Assembly: GCA_036936605.1 (NCBI GenBank)
Contig: JAUPFV010000001.1
Span: 321,186,250 to 321,250,249 of the forward strand
DNA length: 64,000 bases
DNA from: Limnanthes douglasii subsp. nivea
Taxonomy: Eukaryota > Streptophyta > Magnoliopsida > Brassicales > Limnanthaceae
Direction of reading: 5' to 3'
Below, one piece after another: positions 33,031 to 43,976 of this stretch. The translations under genes were made by a program, and so were the position numbers. Position 1 is the first letter of the stretch. Every line of letters starts with the position of its first letter. The notes below the pieces were generated by a model that had not been told where the DNA came from, did no database searches, and saw only the letters and a list, made by a program, of their open reading frames with translations.

Positions 33031-33690
33031 ATCAATACACATACACCATTTTCCATTCTTTTTTTTTACTAATACTGGATTGGCAGTCCATAGAGGATAT
33101 TGGGATTCTTTAATGTGCCCCATCCTGGTCAGCCAATGGTCCATCGGGTGGAGTAGTGATCTGCAAGAAAAAAAATAAGAAAAGAATGCATCTTGTAATG
33201 GTAGCGTACGAAATTGGCTAAAAACGACATATACTTACATTAACAAAATGACATCCATGTACCAAAGCAATCCCAACTTCTATGATCGTTGAATTGTTGA
33301 CGGGTGGCCTTCTACGGATTAGTAGATCAACCTCTTGAACTATCACATCTTGCCTTTTCCTTAGAACAAGCTCTTATTTTCTGTACAAATGGTGCAACAT
33401 CGCTCCGGATGGACAACTTATGTGAAATAACGCTTGCTGGTACCCCGGTTACATCACTATTTCACCAAGCAAACACATGTTGATTGTTTAGCAAAAAATA
33501 CAACAACTTCTTCTTTAACTCTTGCGCCATCTTGGAACCAATCTTGACATTCTTACCCTTTGCAAGGGAGTCAGTTTCAACTTCTTCAATGGGTATTATA
33601 ACATTAGGAGCCTCTCTGGGGTCATCAATCTCACCTTTCTCCTTCTTCTTAACGCACTTAGACTCCCGTAGTTTAAACATTATTCATCTG
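33031..33690 (-). pseudogene. E2 second copy: protease-RT linker and first RT residues
   Basis: The segment matches the E1 linker: KGEIDDPREAPNVIIPIEEVETDSL, LLNNQHVFAW and the KKNGK region at 33040-33075. A 190-bp foreign piece interrupts it at 33135-33324. Homology ends near 33690, where protease and gag would be expected. Confidence 0.78.
33135..33324 (-). other. 190-bp inserted gene fragment with a 78-bp intron
   Basis: The insert lies between the LINKER halves that are contiguous in the neighbouring copy (ggtcaaccgatcaacctc). On the minus strand it reads coding-like sequence with VNNSTIIEVGIALVHGCHFVN. A segment 33238-33161 follows with donor gtaagtat and acceptor tttttttcttgcag, then ITTPPDGPLAD. 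The HGCHFV segment resembles a block I recall from proteins encoded by plant DNA transposons, but I cannot name the family securely. No target duplication is evident, so filler at a repaired break is a likely origin. Confidence 0.5.
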
Positions 33691-34968
33691 AAATAATCGG
33701 CAATGCATTGCCCTTCTTCACACATGTGAACAACCTAAATTTTTAATGCACTAAAACTCTCGTAACTCAAAAAGCCTTCATTTGAGTTAATTGGTAATAC
33801 ATTTAACCTTAAAATCCTTTACAGAATAAGAATTTACAAGTAGTGGTATATAGTCTAAGAGTAATCCTAGGAATCCAATCTTCAAAGCTTCAAGTTTAAA
33901 AAAATCAAGAGGAACAACAAAAATAAAAGTATAACCCGAAGAAAGAGAAATATATCGACTACGTAAAGGGAACCCATTTCAAAAAATAAAATTAAACTGA
34001 TAACATAGAATCCTTCAAGTTTCAAGCATAACATCAAAGTAGTAGAAAGGAATAAAATTCATACATAAAAATTCATCGGCCACCCATAGACTTTAGTCTA
34101 ACAAATTCATGTTTTATGGAAGAAAAAAACACAAAAATTACAAACAAAGAGAAATATAACTACTTATGGGGTTCTGTTTCTTCGGCAAGAGGAACAACTT
34201 TAGGAGCTTGGGTATTAATGGCAGAAGGAACAACTTTAGGAGCTTCGGTATATATCGACTACGTAAAGGGAACCCACGTACAACCTCGACCTCTCTTTAA
34301 AAAAGCACATCGTCATCTTCTTTATCTATATATGTTTCTTCATGATTTTTTGGAATGCCTTCTGGCCTTCGTTCACATAGAGGTATAATTCTATAAATAA
34401 TCGAAATCCAAGTCGTAGAACTCATTGTGGAACTTAAGAACCAATTCAGGCTTGACGAATCAACTCGTCGTGTTCTAAAAAGTCCTAATCTCCAGCATCT
34501 CGATCGCATGGTTAAAGAGATCGACCTCCCTTAATTTTATTCTCTTCTTGAAGAACGACAACAGCTTGTTGCATCGCCTCATCTTGAAAAAAAAAGTATT
34601 GTTTGGAAGCCCCAAGACATGAATGGTCCAAGAACGCTTCCATTTTCTCATGAGTTTATATATCAGTTGCAACTCATATGTGTCTCAACAAGAGATTTTT
34701 AACATAAACAAACTCTAATGTAGTATCCTAATTTACCAGGATCTTGACTATCGATCGCCTCTCATACTCAGCTAATTATATCTTCATTTCTCGGCTGCTT
34801 TCGAAAGGTTCGGCCACCATTTCAAATGAATACCGTAGGTATTGAACCACAAAAACATTTTCATTTAGTGTCGATGCACTAGTGTGAAATCATTGAGCAA
34901 AATCTAATTAAATCAATTAAAGATTCAAGATAACAAAAAAAACCTAGACATAAATATTACACTAATAG
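33691..34968. other. Unassigned DNA with local direct repeats
   Basis: A 26-bp sequence tatatcgactacgtaaaggg(aaccca) occurs at about 33953 and 34252. A 37-bp unit with ggaacaactttaggagctt is tandemly duplicated at about 34182-34250. Short open frames here have no recognisable domain. The origin is unclear; it may be a decayed leader of another element. Confidence 0.4.
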
Positions 34969-35422
34969 TGATAAGGGCGTAAATTATTCGGGCCCAAGCG
35001 GGTCGATGGGTCCAAGGGTATCTTAGCATTGGACTAATAGTTTATAATAAAAATGATAAAGTAGGAAATAATAAGGGTTTATCTTGTATTAATAAATATA
35101 TGAGTAGATTTAGAGTAAATAAGGGGTGGAATATACCATAGGGGGTCACCCATGTGGGTTTGAGCCCACTGCACTTACAATGCAAAGCAAGATTCCTTTT
35201 ATGGGGGTGGTGAACAATTAATATACAATACTTACGTTTTGGAATTTGCTCTCTCTATATACTGTACTAACATTATCTGGTAGTGACTTAGGGTCCATAT
35301 ATTTCTGAAACTATGAACAATTAATATACAATACTTACTTTTTGAATTTTCTCTCTATATACAGTACCAACATTATCTGGTACTGGTAGTGACTTAGGGT
35401 CCATATATTTCTGAAACTATCA
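34969..35422 (+). repeat. E3 5' LTR (left copy)
   Basis: 454 bp, beginning tgataagggcg and ending gaaactatca. It contains an internal tandem duplication of about 104 bp (35213-35316 and 35317-35420, starting gaacaattaatatacaat), which the right LTR lacks. Confidence 0.87.
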
Positions 35423-35444
35423 TTGCCATTGTCTGTGAGAAAAC
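35423..35444 (+). promoter_or_regulatory. E3 primer binding site, degraded
   Basis: Directly after the LTR the sequence ttgccattgtctgtgagaa resembles the TTGGCGCCGTCTGTGGGAA type of PBS common in plant gypsy elements, with several changes. It is the same general type as the PBS at 48829. Confidence 0.5.
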
Positions 35445-35589
35445 TAAAGTGATACCCAAAGACAGATTCCTTAAAATCACTATTTCCAAATTATAAGTCT
35501 GAAAAAAGAGATAAACATAGATTTCATATAAGCTCGGGTTGCTGGTTTAGAAGGATTCAGGGTCGTATCCTACTCCGATGATTGATGTT

Positions 35590-36175
35590 TTGATTAACAA
35601 CAAGTCGAATAGCAGTATTACGACAACGATCAGTATGCCCGAGGACGAAGCAAGCAGTCAACCTATTCTATGACCAGACAGTAGCTATTGGACGATATTT
35701 CTAAGTTGAACGTCAAAAATGAAGCAGCCCTGACCCACAAGAAACTCTGGTCGAAAATTTGAAGAGAGCAATCACCTGATAGTGATGAGAAAGAGTAGGA
35801 AAAAACGATAAGGGTCGAGACGAAGAAGAAGATCGGACTCAGAGTCGGGATTATAAGCAACGTTGGGATCGTTATTCGTCAAAGAAAGAGAGAAAAATAG
35901 ACGTTGATATGATTCAGAGTCTAATGATTCTTCAATTTACGATTCAGATGAGTTTTTGTCCCCATATCGAAAATCACGACGCACTAAAAAGAAAAAAAAA
36001 GGCTTTAAAGAAACGAGAAGACCGACGTCGTACGTCCCGCCGATCCAAAGTATAAAAGGAAAATACGAGCATTATGGATAAGAGAACCTCGTTTTATATG
36101 GATAAAGATAGAACAATCATTACCAATAAAAGAGAACATGCGGCCCAGCACGTTCAATTTCCATCGGGAAGTCAT
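35590..36175 (+). pseudogene. E3 gag remnant
   Basis: The region reads Ser/Asp/Arg/Lys-rich coding-like pieces in several frames (for example PEDEASSQP, then SRRRRSDSES and basic RRRTSRRSK-like parts). This resembles the charged stretch of the E1 gag before the gag core. The core itself was not found. The region is short and badly broken; the call rests partly on position after the PBS. Confidence 0.4.
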
Positions 36176-36189
36176 AGCCTCGGATGCAG

Positions 36190-37451
36190 GGTGAGCACGC
36201 AATTTGCTAACCCGTTCGAGGATGACTTGTACCCAACCCCACCAGAATGACTTGTGCGTGGCATGTTTGGGACTGGACATAATTGAAGACTACCCTTGGA
36301 TCATAACACGGGAAGGCCCGTTGATAATAAAAAATTTGAACCTAACTTCCCGCCCAGAGATAGCATGTCAGATATCAAAAATTACCAAAAAAGATTGGAG
36401 GTATGATATTAGGGATTTTTGGTTAAAACTTTATCGGTGGATAAGGTGATTGTAAAAAAGATGTGGCTCAAAACCTATGGATTTGCAGTCTTTGGCCCGC
36501 GACAGCAACCAATGCTAGAGACTTAGACCAGAGATGTGACACATCACAAATTCGATTCATATTCCCACCGCTCAGCTCGAGTCTATTGCCAAAGGACTGT
36601 CATTCGATTGTTGGGGGATTGATTTAGTAGGGCCACTACCCATGGGGTACGGGCAAAAGACATTATATAGTAGTCACAGTGGACTAATTTTCTAAATAGG
36701 TCAAAGTCGAGCCTCTCTCTAGGACAAGGGCAAAAGATGTAATAAAGTTCATTTGGTCAAATATTTGTTGTCGTTTTGGTATCTTGATGAGGCTGATTAT
36801 GGATAATGGCCCGCGGTTCGAAAATAGAGAAATGAGAGCCTTTTGTTCTTCCCGAGAAATCGAGCAATATTTTGTAGCTCATTTCCCCCCACAAGCAAAC
36901 GGTCAGGTCGAAGTAACTAATAGAACTATCATTGATGGCATCAAGAAGATTTTGAAAGGGAAGGTCGGGAAATGGTCAGAATATTTGCATGAGGTGTTAT
37001 GGGCATACCGAACTACTCCTCGTACTGCGACTCGATAATCACCTTATGCGTTGGTGTATGGTATGGATGTTGTAACTCCTTCAGAAACTATGTTACCATC
37101 CTACAGGGTTGAATATTACTCTAAGGACGATAATGATGAAGGTTGGCGCCTTGCTCTTGATTTAATAGAAAAAAAAAGAGTTCGAGCGCATTTAAATTCA
37201 CTATATTATCAGACATTGATACAAAACAAGTACGCATCAAAAGTCCGACAAATAGATTTTAAGTTTGGTGATAAATTCCTAAGAAATTGTTTTTTACATA
37301 CCAAGGATAAGAGCATCAAAGAGCTCGCTCCGAATTGGGAGGGTCTGTATAGGTAACAGAGAGTAAAATCGAGCATGTATCGATTGTGGGATAAAGAAAA
37401 TAAAGCTCTTCGGCATCTATGGAACATCAAGCATCTCAAGTTATATTTAGA
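36190..37451 (+). pseudogene. E3 integrase with end of archaeal RNase H linker
   Basis: After a linker with DWRYDI near 36395, the integrase core begins with CWGIDLVGPLPMG near 36610 (frame-broken). MDNGPRFENREMRAFC starts at 36799. Next come PPQANGQVEVTNRT, WAYRTTPRTATR, a stop at 37036, YGMDVVTPSE, the KFGDKFLRNCFLHTKD block and LAPNWEGLY. All three catalytic acidic residues (Asp, Asp, Glu) are visible, unlike E1 and E2, although stops prevent a continuous product. The C-terminus ends near 37451. Confidence 0.85.
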
Positions 37452-37644
37452 ATAATTTTGAATACTTGTACTTATATTTTTATATTTTTGTCAGTGGTGT
37501 TAACCGGTAGCACACTCTTTCCTACCCTAGTGGTGCAGGAAGGTTTCAATGAGGTGCCTTGAAAAAACTGATCTGTTAATATAAAATTATGCCTCTATCC
37601 CGTTTGCAGAGTCCAAGATAAACATTTACTTAGACAATAAGATT

Positions 37645-37905
37645 GGACCAGAGGGGTCTTTTAACTTTGGTTGATCAACATGTCACTTTTAAGTTTAGAC
37701 CTGAGGGGTCTTTCAACTTTGGTTGATCAACATATCATTTTTTAAGTTTGGACCTAAAGGGTCTTTCAACTTCGGTTGATCAACATATTATTTTTAAAAT
37801 TGGACCTAAGGGGTCTTCCAACCTCGGTTGGTCAACATCCAATTTGTAAAATTTGCGCATGTAGGATCTTCCAAATTTAATTGGTCAACAAGTCAGACTT
37901 TTAAC
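37645..37905 (+). repeat. E3 tandem repeat, about 52-bp unit, five copies
   Basis: Units start at about 37646, 37698, 37751, 37803 and 37857 with the core gacct(g/a)a(g/a)gggtctttcaactttggttgatcaacat. The last unit is more diverged. It lies between integrase and antisense ORF, where E4 also carries tandem repeats with a related core. Tandem repeats in this part of Tat elements are known and can seed satellite DNA. Confidence 0.8.
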
Positions 37906-38090
37906 CAAGTTTATCTTCATATCGTAAACTTATCACTTTTGATTAAGAGGTTAAAAACATATAAAAAACTTATCAAAACAGTAAATTGGCCAAGATAATA
38001 ATATAACATAAATCATGCCGAGGAAAAGTGAATTTACAGAGACACAAAATTACACTACCCTAGCGGGTCGGAGATACAAAATTTGTGACC

Positions 38091-40995
38091 TTAGCGGTCG
38101 GAGAAACACCACAAAACAACAGGAACACCATGGTTGGTAATCCAAATTATACTCTTTATTTCCCGATGAACTACTACTGTTAAACGACTCCTTTGATGAT
38201 TATGCCGATGACGCATCATCTCCCTTATTTTCCCTTTCATCAAAATTATCCTCACAAACAACCCCTTAGGGACGCTCCTTCTCAAGAACTTATAGAAAAA
38301 AAGACCCAAATGTTAGGTCGGGAAATCTCTCATGAAGCTCCAAGATCAACGTAGCCTTCGTGCCAGCTACTTGAGTATACGTGGTCTTTAGAAAATTTGA
38401 GACAAACATATTATTCGTCGTTTTATTTTCCTTTTCTAGTTGGGCACGAAGATCTCTAAGATTTTTGGTACGATGATATTGGGCTTGAATTTTGAAGCGG
38501 CCAACTCCCGAACAGCCTCGTTCATTGGTTCTCGATCGTTTTTTTCTCGACGAGCAAGGCATTGATTCGCTTCTCGTATTTGACTCTCGATTTTTTCCAT
38601 TTAGTTTCTTTTTGTTGAAGCTTGTGCTCAACCAACTTGGCTCATACAGTAGCACGGTCAACCTGTTTCCGGGTATCTAGCTCTTGCTCTCTCGCACAAA
38701 TGTTGTGTTCTTTGAGCTGACCCTCTAGCTCGGATAATCGGCGAGAGGCCTTGTATAGTTTCGTTGATAGCTTCTTTGTCTTACTCAGTTTTATAGCTAG
38801 TGTGTCTAGCATATGATACAAAGAGCAGGCAAAAGTATCTGACTACCTCAGTTGAAAGGACCCCAGAGGGGGAGGAATCCTCTGAAAAGTCTTGACCGGT
38901 TCAACTATCATCTTAGGGAATAGAAAGCATGGACGATGGATCTTCCAGCACTACGATGTTGTCTGAGCGTGTTGGATCAATGTCTGCAAGCGGAAAATTG
39001 ATTTCATGGAACGGTAGGTTGTTGGGGAGTCCCGAGGGGTCGGAGGGCTGTGAATCTTCAACTGCTGGATTATCAACTATTTTTTTGCTCCTTCTACACC
39101 AAGATCCTCCTCGAGTTGTGTTTCATTGGATTCCTTTCTAGCAAGACTACCCTTTTCTTCTTAGCCACTCGAGATCCTTTTACTCCACCTTCTTCGACCA
39201 CCGTCGTTTTACTTTTCTCCCCTCGGGGCTTACCTTATTCTTCACCACCACCCGCATTAGCACTCATGTTCTCACCAGCATCGAGTCGAGAGTGACAACT
39301 GTTGTTTCTAGATTAGCAGGTCTGACACTCGCCTCAGTTACCTTAAGGTCTGGTAAGTTTTCTTTTTTAGGTCGGTGATTGGGAACTCTTTTGCGTTTGG
39401 GAATCATGACCTTAGCATCGAGGGCCTGCAAGCTTATGAAAGTCAGCAGGATAGGGAGCTATCATTATTTTCTCCACAGTTAAGTTGTTCTCCGAGCAGC
39501 GCTAAAGGTGGCTATTGATTGGATTTACGCGGAGGAAGCATGGGTGAAAACTCTTTTCTCCAGTTCTTTGGAGCCCAGTCACTCAACCGGGCAAAGGTTC
39601 GTTTGGCTGAGGCTAGATGTTCCTTTTTCAAGGCTTGCAACTTTTATTTAAAGTTGTCAAGAAAAAATTGGTAAGTAAAAAATAAGATATATATACATGT
39701 ACCATCATTAACATACTTAAAATTGAGGCGCTTTGAAATACTCTTGGAGTGAGGTTGGTCATTATCCCATGTCTCGCTAATAAACACAAAGTGGTGTTTC
39801 CAAGTTGTGTCGGTCTCAAACACATCATTCACTATTTCTATGTCATTGGCAAGAAAGATGTAGATGAATGGCAACTTCGGTACTTCTGATATGCCAGTAA
39901 TTGTAACAAATTCTTTTATTGACATCTTTATCCCCCGACAATCACACTACCATTATACATGACATCAGCATGAACCAGACGTTTGGGTTGGCTTGGGTAG
40001 GACAAAGCTCGACCATCTCAAAATACCTTACTATTTATGGGAAACTGGATCCCCCAGTTCAGCACATTGGAGAATAGTGCTAGTTCCTCTCCCTTGCCGA
40101 TATTGGTGTTTCCCCTGGGATCGAGAAACGAATAGTGACGCACTCCGTAATTTCCTAGCTAGTATTCAGCTCTGACATTTCACCAGGGCTATAATAAAGA
40201 TACTTGTGGCTGTAGAGTGCGGTTATGTGCAGCCTTAACAAGCAACTATGATAGCTAGTCAATACCTTGACTATTTCTGAAAGCAATGGCTCATCATTCT
40301 CCGCATTTTTAGCGGCGTCAGGATTTTCTGTAGCTGGTTGTTTACTCTCTCTATAACAGACGACATCTGCGTCAGCTTTGGGTCTATTAGTAGCATTGGG
40401 TACATGGCAGCATCGAGTTTTTTGGCAGCTTGGAACTTAACAGCATTGGTCGATACCTTTTGTTTAGATTTTATGGGTAAGGCCCCTTTAGAGACGGTCA
40501 ATTACTTAAGGGCGGTGCTAGGGTTGATACGGCTGGTGCCTAGTTCAGGTCGATTGTCTAAAGAAATTACTTCGTCTTTGGGTTCGAAAGAATTGGAAGC
40601 AGTAGTAATATTACGACCAGTTCAAACGTCAATGATGTTTGAAATTATATTAACATATTCAGTCGGGTTGGGTGACGATTCGGAGCTTGAGTCCCTCATT
40701 TCAAGAAAATGAGAACGGGGATGTTTGTTTATAAAAATTTCTTTCATCCACTTGGATGTTTGGCCAATACTAGAGTTCGAAGATTTGGATCGGATTGTCG
40801 AGTTGGGGCAGAAGCAGTAAGGGGCAGTTGCGAGGAAGAACTATGGGTTCCAAGCGAACGATGCCGATCAGGATTGAAGGTCCCGTATAAGGTGGTAACC
40901 CTGCCGCTCGGTATTCGTTAGATCTATCAGAAATGTTGAACCAGTCGTAAATGCCGAAGATTGGTTTTTTATCAAGGTTTGGTTTTTTTCATAAA
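38091..40995 (-). pseudogene. E3 antisense ORF with intron, decayed
   Basis: This is a diverged homologue of the antisense ORFs of E1 and E2. From the N-terminus it has a charged low-complexity part, then IVRYFEMVELCPTQ and NVWFMLMSC near 40060-39990. IEIVNDVFETDTTWKHHFVFISETWDN follows (E1: KVVDDFLESEK..., FISGTWENG). After the intron come KKEHLASAKRTFARLSDWAPKNW, a coiled-coil region near 38650-38800 and a C-terminus with LELHERFPD (about 38290-38350). Stops and frameshifts are frequent. Opposite orientation to the E3 integrase matches the E1 layout. Function unknown. Confidence 0.65.
39641..39716 (-). other. Candidate intron in the E3 antisense ORF
   Basis: On the minus strand gtatgttaatg...aaataaaag bounds 76 bp of T-rich sequence between the FISETWDN block and the KKEHLASAK block. 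This is the intron position of E1 and E2. The size is nearly the same (78, 80, 76 bp). The coding phase does not match perfectly, so an extra indel must be assumed. Confidence 0.5.
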
Positions 40996-41070
40996 CTGAC
41001 GCGATTGCACACTTTATCTCTTTAGAAAAACCAATAATTAAGCCTCTCTATATACAAATTATCTGAAAGT

Positions 41071-41103
41071 GATTTATAAGGCAATGAGGAATGTTTATAG
41101 AGG
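41071..41103 (-). promoter_or_regulatory. Candidate TATA boxes for the E3 antisense ORF
   Basis: On the minus strand ctataaaca (41100-41092) and cttataaatc (41080-41071) lie about 347-367 bp inside the right LTR. They are followed by an AT/CT-rich leader and an ATG near 40993. The position matches the TATA box of E1 (333 bp from its LTR). Confidence 0.35.
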
Positions 41104-41424
41104 ATCCACCCCTTCAACGGCTATATTCATATAAAATCGAGATCGATCGTGATGAAGTTGAAGAGTCGTTTTTTTTAGTATATGAATGACACCATCAAAT
41201 AGTCAGGAGACATTTGTAATGTCGCGATATGATTTTTACCTCTACATGGCTAGTGAGCTTGATCAAGTCAAAAAGTGTGATTAGGCCCAATAACTGCACG
41301 CCCCAACCAACGTCTTCAACACCTCAAATAACGTCATAGCATTAAAAGATCGACCCTAGAAACAATCACCAATGTTCTTATAGTCCGACCCCAGGTGGAA
41401 CAACATAGTTCTTACTCGATTTTC

Positions 41425-41446
41425 TTACAAGGACTAGGGGAGCTAC
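41425..41446 (+). promoter_or_regulatory. E3 polypurine tract
   Basis: The bases acaaggactaggggagctac directly precede the right LTR. They are purine-rich and end like the E1 tract. Confidence 0.5.
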
Positions 41447-41814
41447 TGATAAGGGCGCAAATTATATGGGCCTAAACGGGCCGGTAGTTCCAAGGGTATC
41501 TTAGCATTGGACTAATACTTTGTAATGAGAATGATAAAGTAGGAAATAAGAAGGACTTATCTTGTAATAATAAATATATGAGTAGATTTAGAGTAAATAA
41601 GGGGTGAAATATACCATAGTGGATCACCCATGTGGGTTTTGGGTCCACTACATTTATTATATAAAACAAGATTCTCTTTATGGGGTGGTGAACAATTAAT
41701 TTATAATACCTACATTTTTTACATTTTCTCTCTACATCTCGTGTTCCTCTCTCTAGATATTGTAGCAACCTTATGTGGTAGTGACTTATGGTCTAGATAT
41801 TTCTGGAACCACCA
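41447..41814 (+). repeat. E3 3' LTR (right copy)
   Basis: 368 bp, beginning tgataagggcg and ending gaaccacca. Homologous to the left LTR but without its 104-bp duplication. Confidence 0.87.
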
Positions 41815-42654
41815 AATACCATGCTTCATCTGCCTCTGTGTCATATCTAAGAAGATGAGTAGGCAACCTTTTGCAACCTTTCTGACTGCAGCATACATGT
41901 ACTTATGCACATTACCATCTACCAATTTCTTAACACCAACCATCTTTTTTGGGGCTCTCAGATTTATAGCCTCGGGCGTTGGTGGTCATTAGCTCTGTCA
42001 TTAGAGCATCAAAAATAACTTCATCCACATCATTCATGTGGTAAAAGAAAATTTTCTCATTTTGATTTGCCTCATTACTTACCGTGTTTTATTATACTTG
42101 ATTGGCATGCTATTTTTCGCATTTTTTACCCTCATCCATCCGATAAAATCTTCTTGAGACCATTTTTTCTTCTCAACTTCTACTGGTTTTTGAACTGCTA
42201 ATGCTCTTATATCTTAGACCATCAGATCTTCATAAAAGATTGACCTAGAAGTTTATTTGTCCTTCTAATTTGTTTTACATCTGAAGTCTATTTTATCTTT
42301 GTTTCTCTTTTCTAGTAGGAGGGGCGTCTTTTCTACAAATTTCGGTCCTCTTTCATTGATGAAAAATCATTTTTGGAAAATTATAACAGTCACAACTGGA
42401 CCACTATGCTATATCTACCACAACTCTAGTCTTAAAGTGAAATCTAACAAAATTGATGTTTATTGAGAGCCTTGTAACCTTGGCAGCCAAGTGTCACAAG
42501 CTTAGCTTCTTTCAGACATGAGTTGCTTGAAACACGGTTGGACAGCATTGATCAAATATAAGTATTGATCATATGAAGACTCGAGTTAGTATCAACAGGA
42601 ATAGTTTACAATAATCTACAGAAAGTTGTCGACGCTAGCAAGTACATCAAAAAG
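41815..42654 (-). other. Coding-like remnants of unknown type
   Basis: On the minus strand the frames read short plausible segments, for example VEVEKKKWSQEDFIGWM near 42190-42140, DVDEVIFDALMTELM near 42040-41990 and KKLVDGNVHKYMYAAVRKVAKG near 41930-41870. The KKWSQED type of block is reminiscent of gag proteins of LTR elements, but the match is weak. The E3 element interrupts this sequence on its left. I cannot assign a function. Confidence 0.3.
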
Positions 42655-43270
42655 ATATGGGTCATGACATTCTCCCCACTTAATTCATAAGCGTCTTCGT
42701 CACGATTTCGTCAAATTGTTGCTCTTTTCTCCATGTCATTATGCCTCTCATCCCAATTTTGCAACAACTAAAAGATGACTAGTTTCTCCTATCTTGCTTG
42801 GTTGCTTTTACATTTGCGCATTTCTTCTCTATCTAATTGCTTGTACGATTTCGTCAAATTGTTGCTCTTTTCTCCATGTCGTTATGCCTCTCATTCCAAT
42901 TTTGCAACAACAAAAAGATGACTAGTTTCTCCTATCTTGCTCGGTTGCTTCTACATTTGCTCATTTCTTCTTTATCTAATTGCTTGTGCCGCAATTGTTT
43001 ATACTAGTAATCATCCATTTCGTCCTTTACGTCTACCATGAGTCAGCTTACTCACTATGCGCTCATCCTACACTTTGTGCTAGATTCACTCGCTTACACG
43101 TACACACTTTTTACTTGTTAACTCATTTGGTCGTTATGTTTGGTTTGTACACTACTTGTTAACTCATTTGGTCGTTATGTTTGGTTTGTACACTATTTAC
43201 TTGTTAACTCATTTGGTCGTTATGTTTGGTTTGAACGCAACATCTTTGGAGAGATCTGATACCGCTTATC
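42655..43270 (-). repeat. Tandem-repeat region next to a PBS/LTR-like edge
   Basis: A 143-bp unit is duplicated at 42702-42844 and 42845-42987 (few differences). A 41-45 bp unit with acttgttaactcatttggtcg occurs three times from 43113 to 43233. At 43255-43263 the minus strand reads ggtatcaga, the core of the initiator-tRNA-Met PBS, next to cgtgataagc. The left edge gggtcatgacattctcccc also looks like an LTR-element boundary. Probably a decayed or non-autonomous LTR element on the minus strand. Confidence 0.45.
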
Positions 43271-43976
43271 ACGAACTTACCTTTTTTTTATCCATAAAAC
43301 GCCAGTATCAAACACGCCTACGGATAAGTCTCTCATATGACACACAAACAAAATATTGGTTCAATTTTTTATTGAATATAAATATCCGTCATACGAATAA
43401 TCTAGTTAGTATCATCGAAAAAATATGGACCCTGACCCACAGTTTTAGAAGATGGAATCCAAACCAGAGTTATTTTTCTTTTCGGCCAGCAACTCGCCTT
43501 CAGCTTAACAAACGTGGCATCAACGGCCTTTAAAGAAAAAAGCCCACAAACGGGCTATCAGATCAGCAATCTTAGCACTCAACTCAGAAACTTGGGGCTC
43601 AACAGTTTAATAAAAAGAGCCCGATGTAATTTACATTCTTAGTTTTTATTTTTAGAAATTTAGAAGAAAGCCCACTACTTTTAATTTTTGCTGGCTCGGC
43701 TTGTCCACGCATTGAAAACCCGCAAATTGTCCGCACTTTTTCGGCAAAACTCTTCTCAGTTTCTTTTGACTGACCCCTAATATATGTAAAAGGTAATTTA
43801 TTTATTATTGGAAAGTGGAGATATAAATATAAGCCTCAAAACCGGTAACAAGAACCCAATACGGAATAGTTAAATATTGAGGCTATAGCACAAATAAAAT
43901 AAAATAAAATAAATAAAGTGTTTCTCCTTCATAAAAAGGATTGTTTACTTTTTCAAAATAAGAAAATAAGAAATTT
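43271..43976. other. No gene identified
   Basis: It contains an open frame shadowing the 43-bp repeats (43156-43533) with no domain. Otherwise it is AT-rich non-coding sequence with an aaaat repeat near 43885-43915. Confidence 0.4.

Larger units (their letters stand above)
26290..33690 (-). mobile_element. E2: mosaic of Tat elements, no LTRs
   Basis: An antisense ORF (plus strand) at the left and integrase, archaeal RNase H and RT on the minus strand follow the E1 order. At about 31985 this copy is fused to a second partial copy (integrase, RNase H, RT leader). No LTR, PBS or gag could be found at either side, so both ends are truncated. The sequence is clearly homologous to E1 but independently decayed. 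Confidence 0.85.
34969..41814 (+). mobile_element. E3: internally deleted Tat-lineage element
   Basis: The order is LTR, PBS, gag remnant, end of archaeal RNase H/integrase, tandem repeats, antisense ORF (minus strand), polypurine tract and LTR. Protease, RT and most of RNase H are missing, so the present 6.8 kb is a deletion derivative. Flanks aatag and aatac fit a 5-bp target duplication with one change. LTRs differ by about 13% over the first 250 bp by hand count, making it the oldest LTR element here. Confidence 0.88.

Noticed and set aside
37645..37905. Regular repeats resembling a CRISPR array
   Set aside because: Units are directly tandem without unique spacers, lie inside a plant retrotransposon and have no cas genes.
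38492..39295. Plus-strand frames of 62-81 codons in E3
   Set aside because: They are shadows of the decayed antisense ORF on the minus strand.
43156..43533. 125-codon open frame
   Set aside because: The first part is the 43-bp tandem repeat read in frame (LTHLVVMFGL twice); the remainder has no domain.
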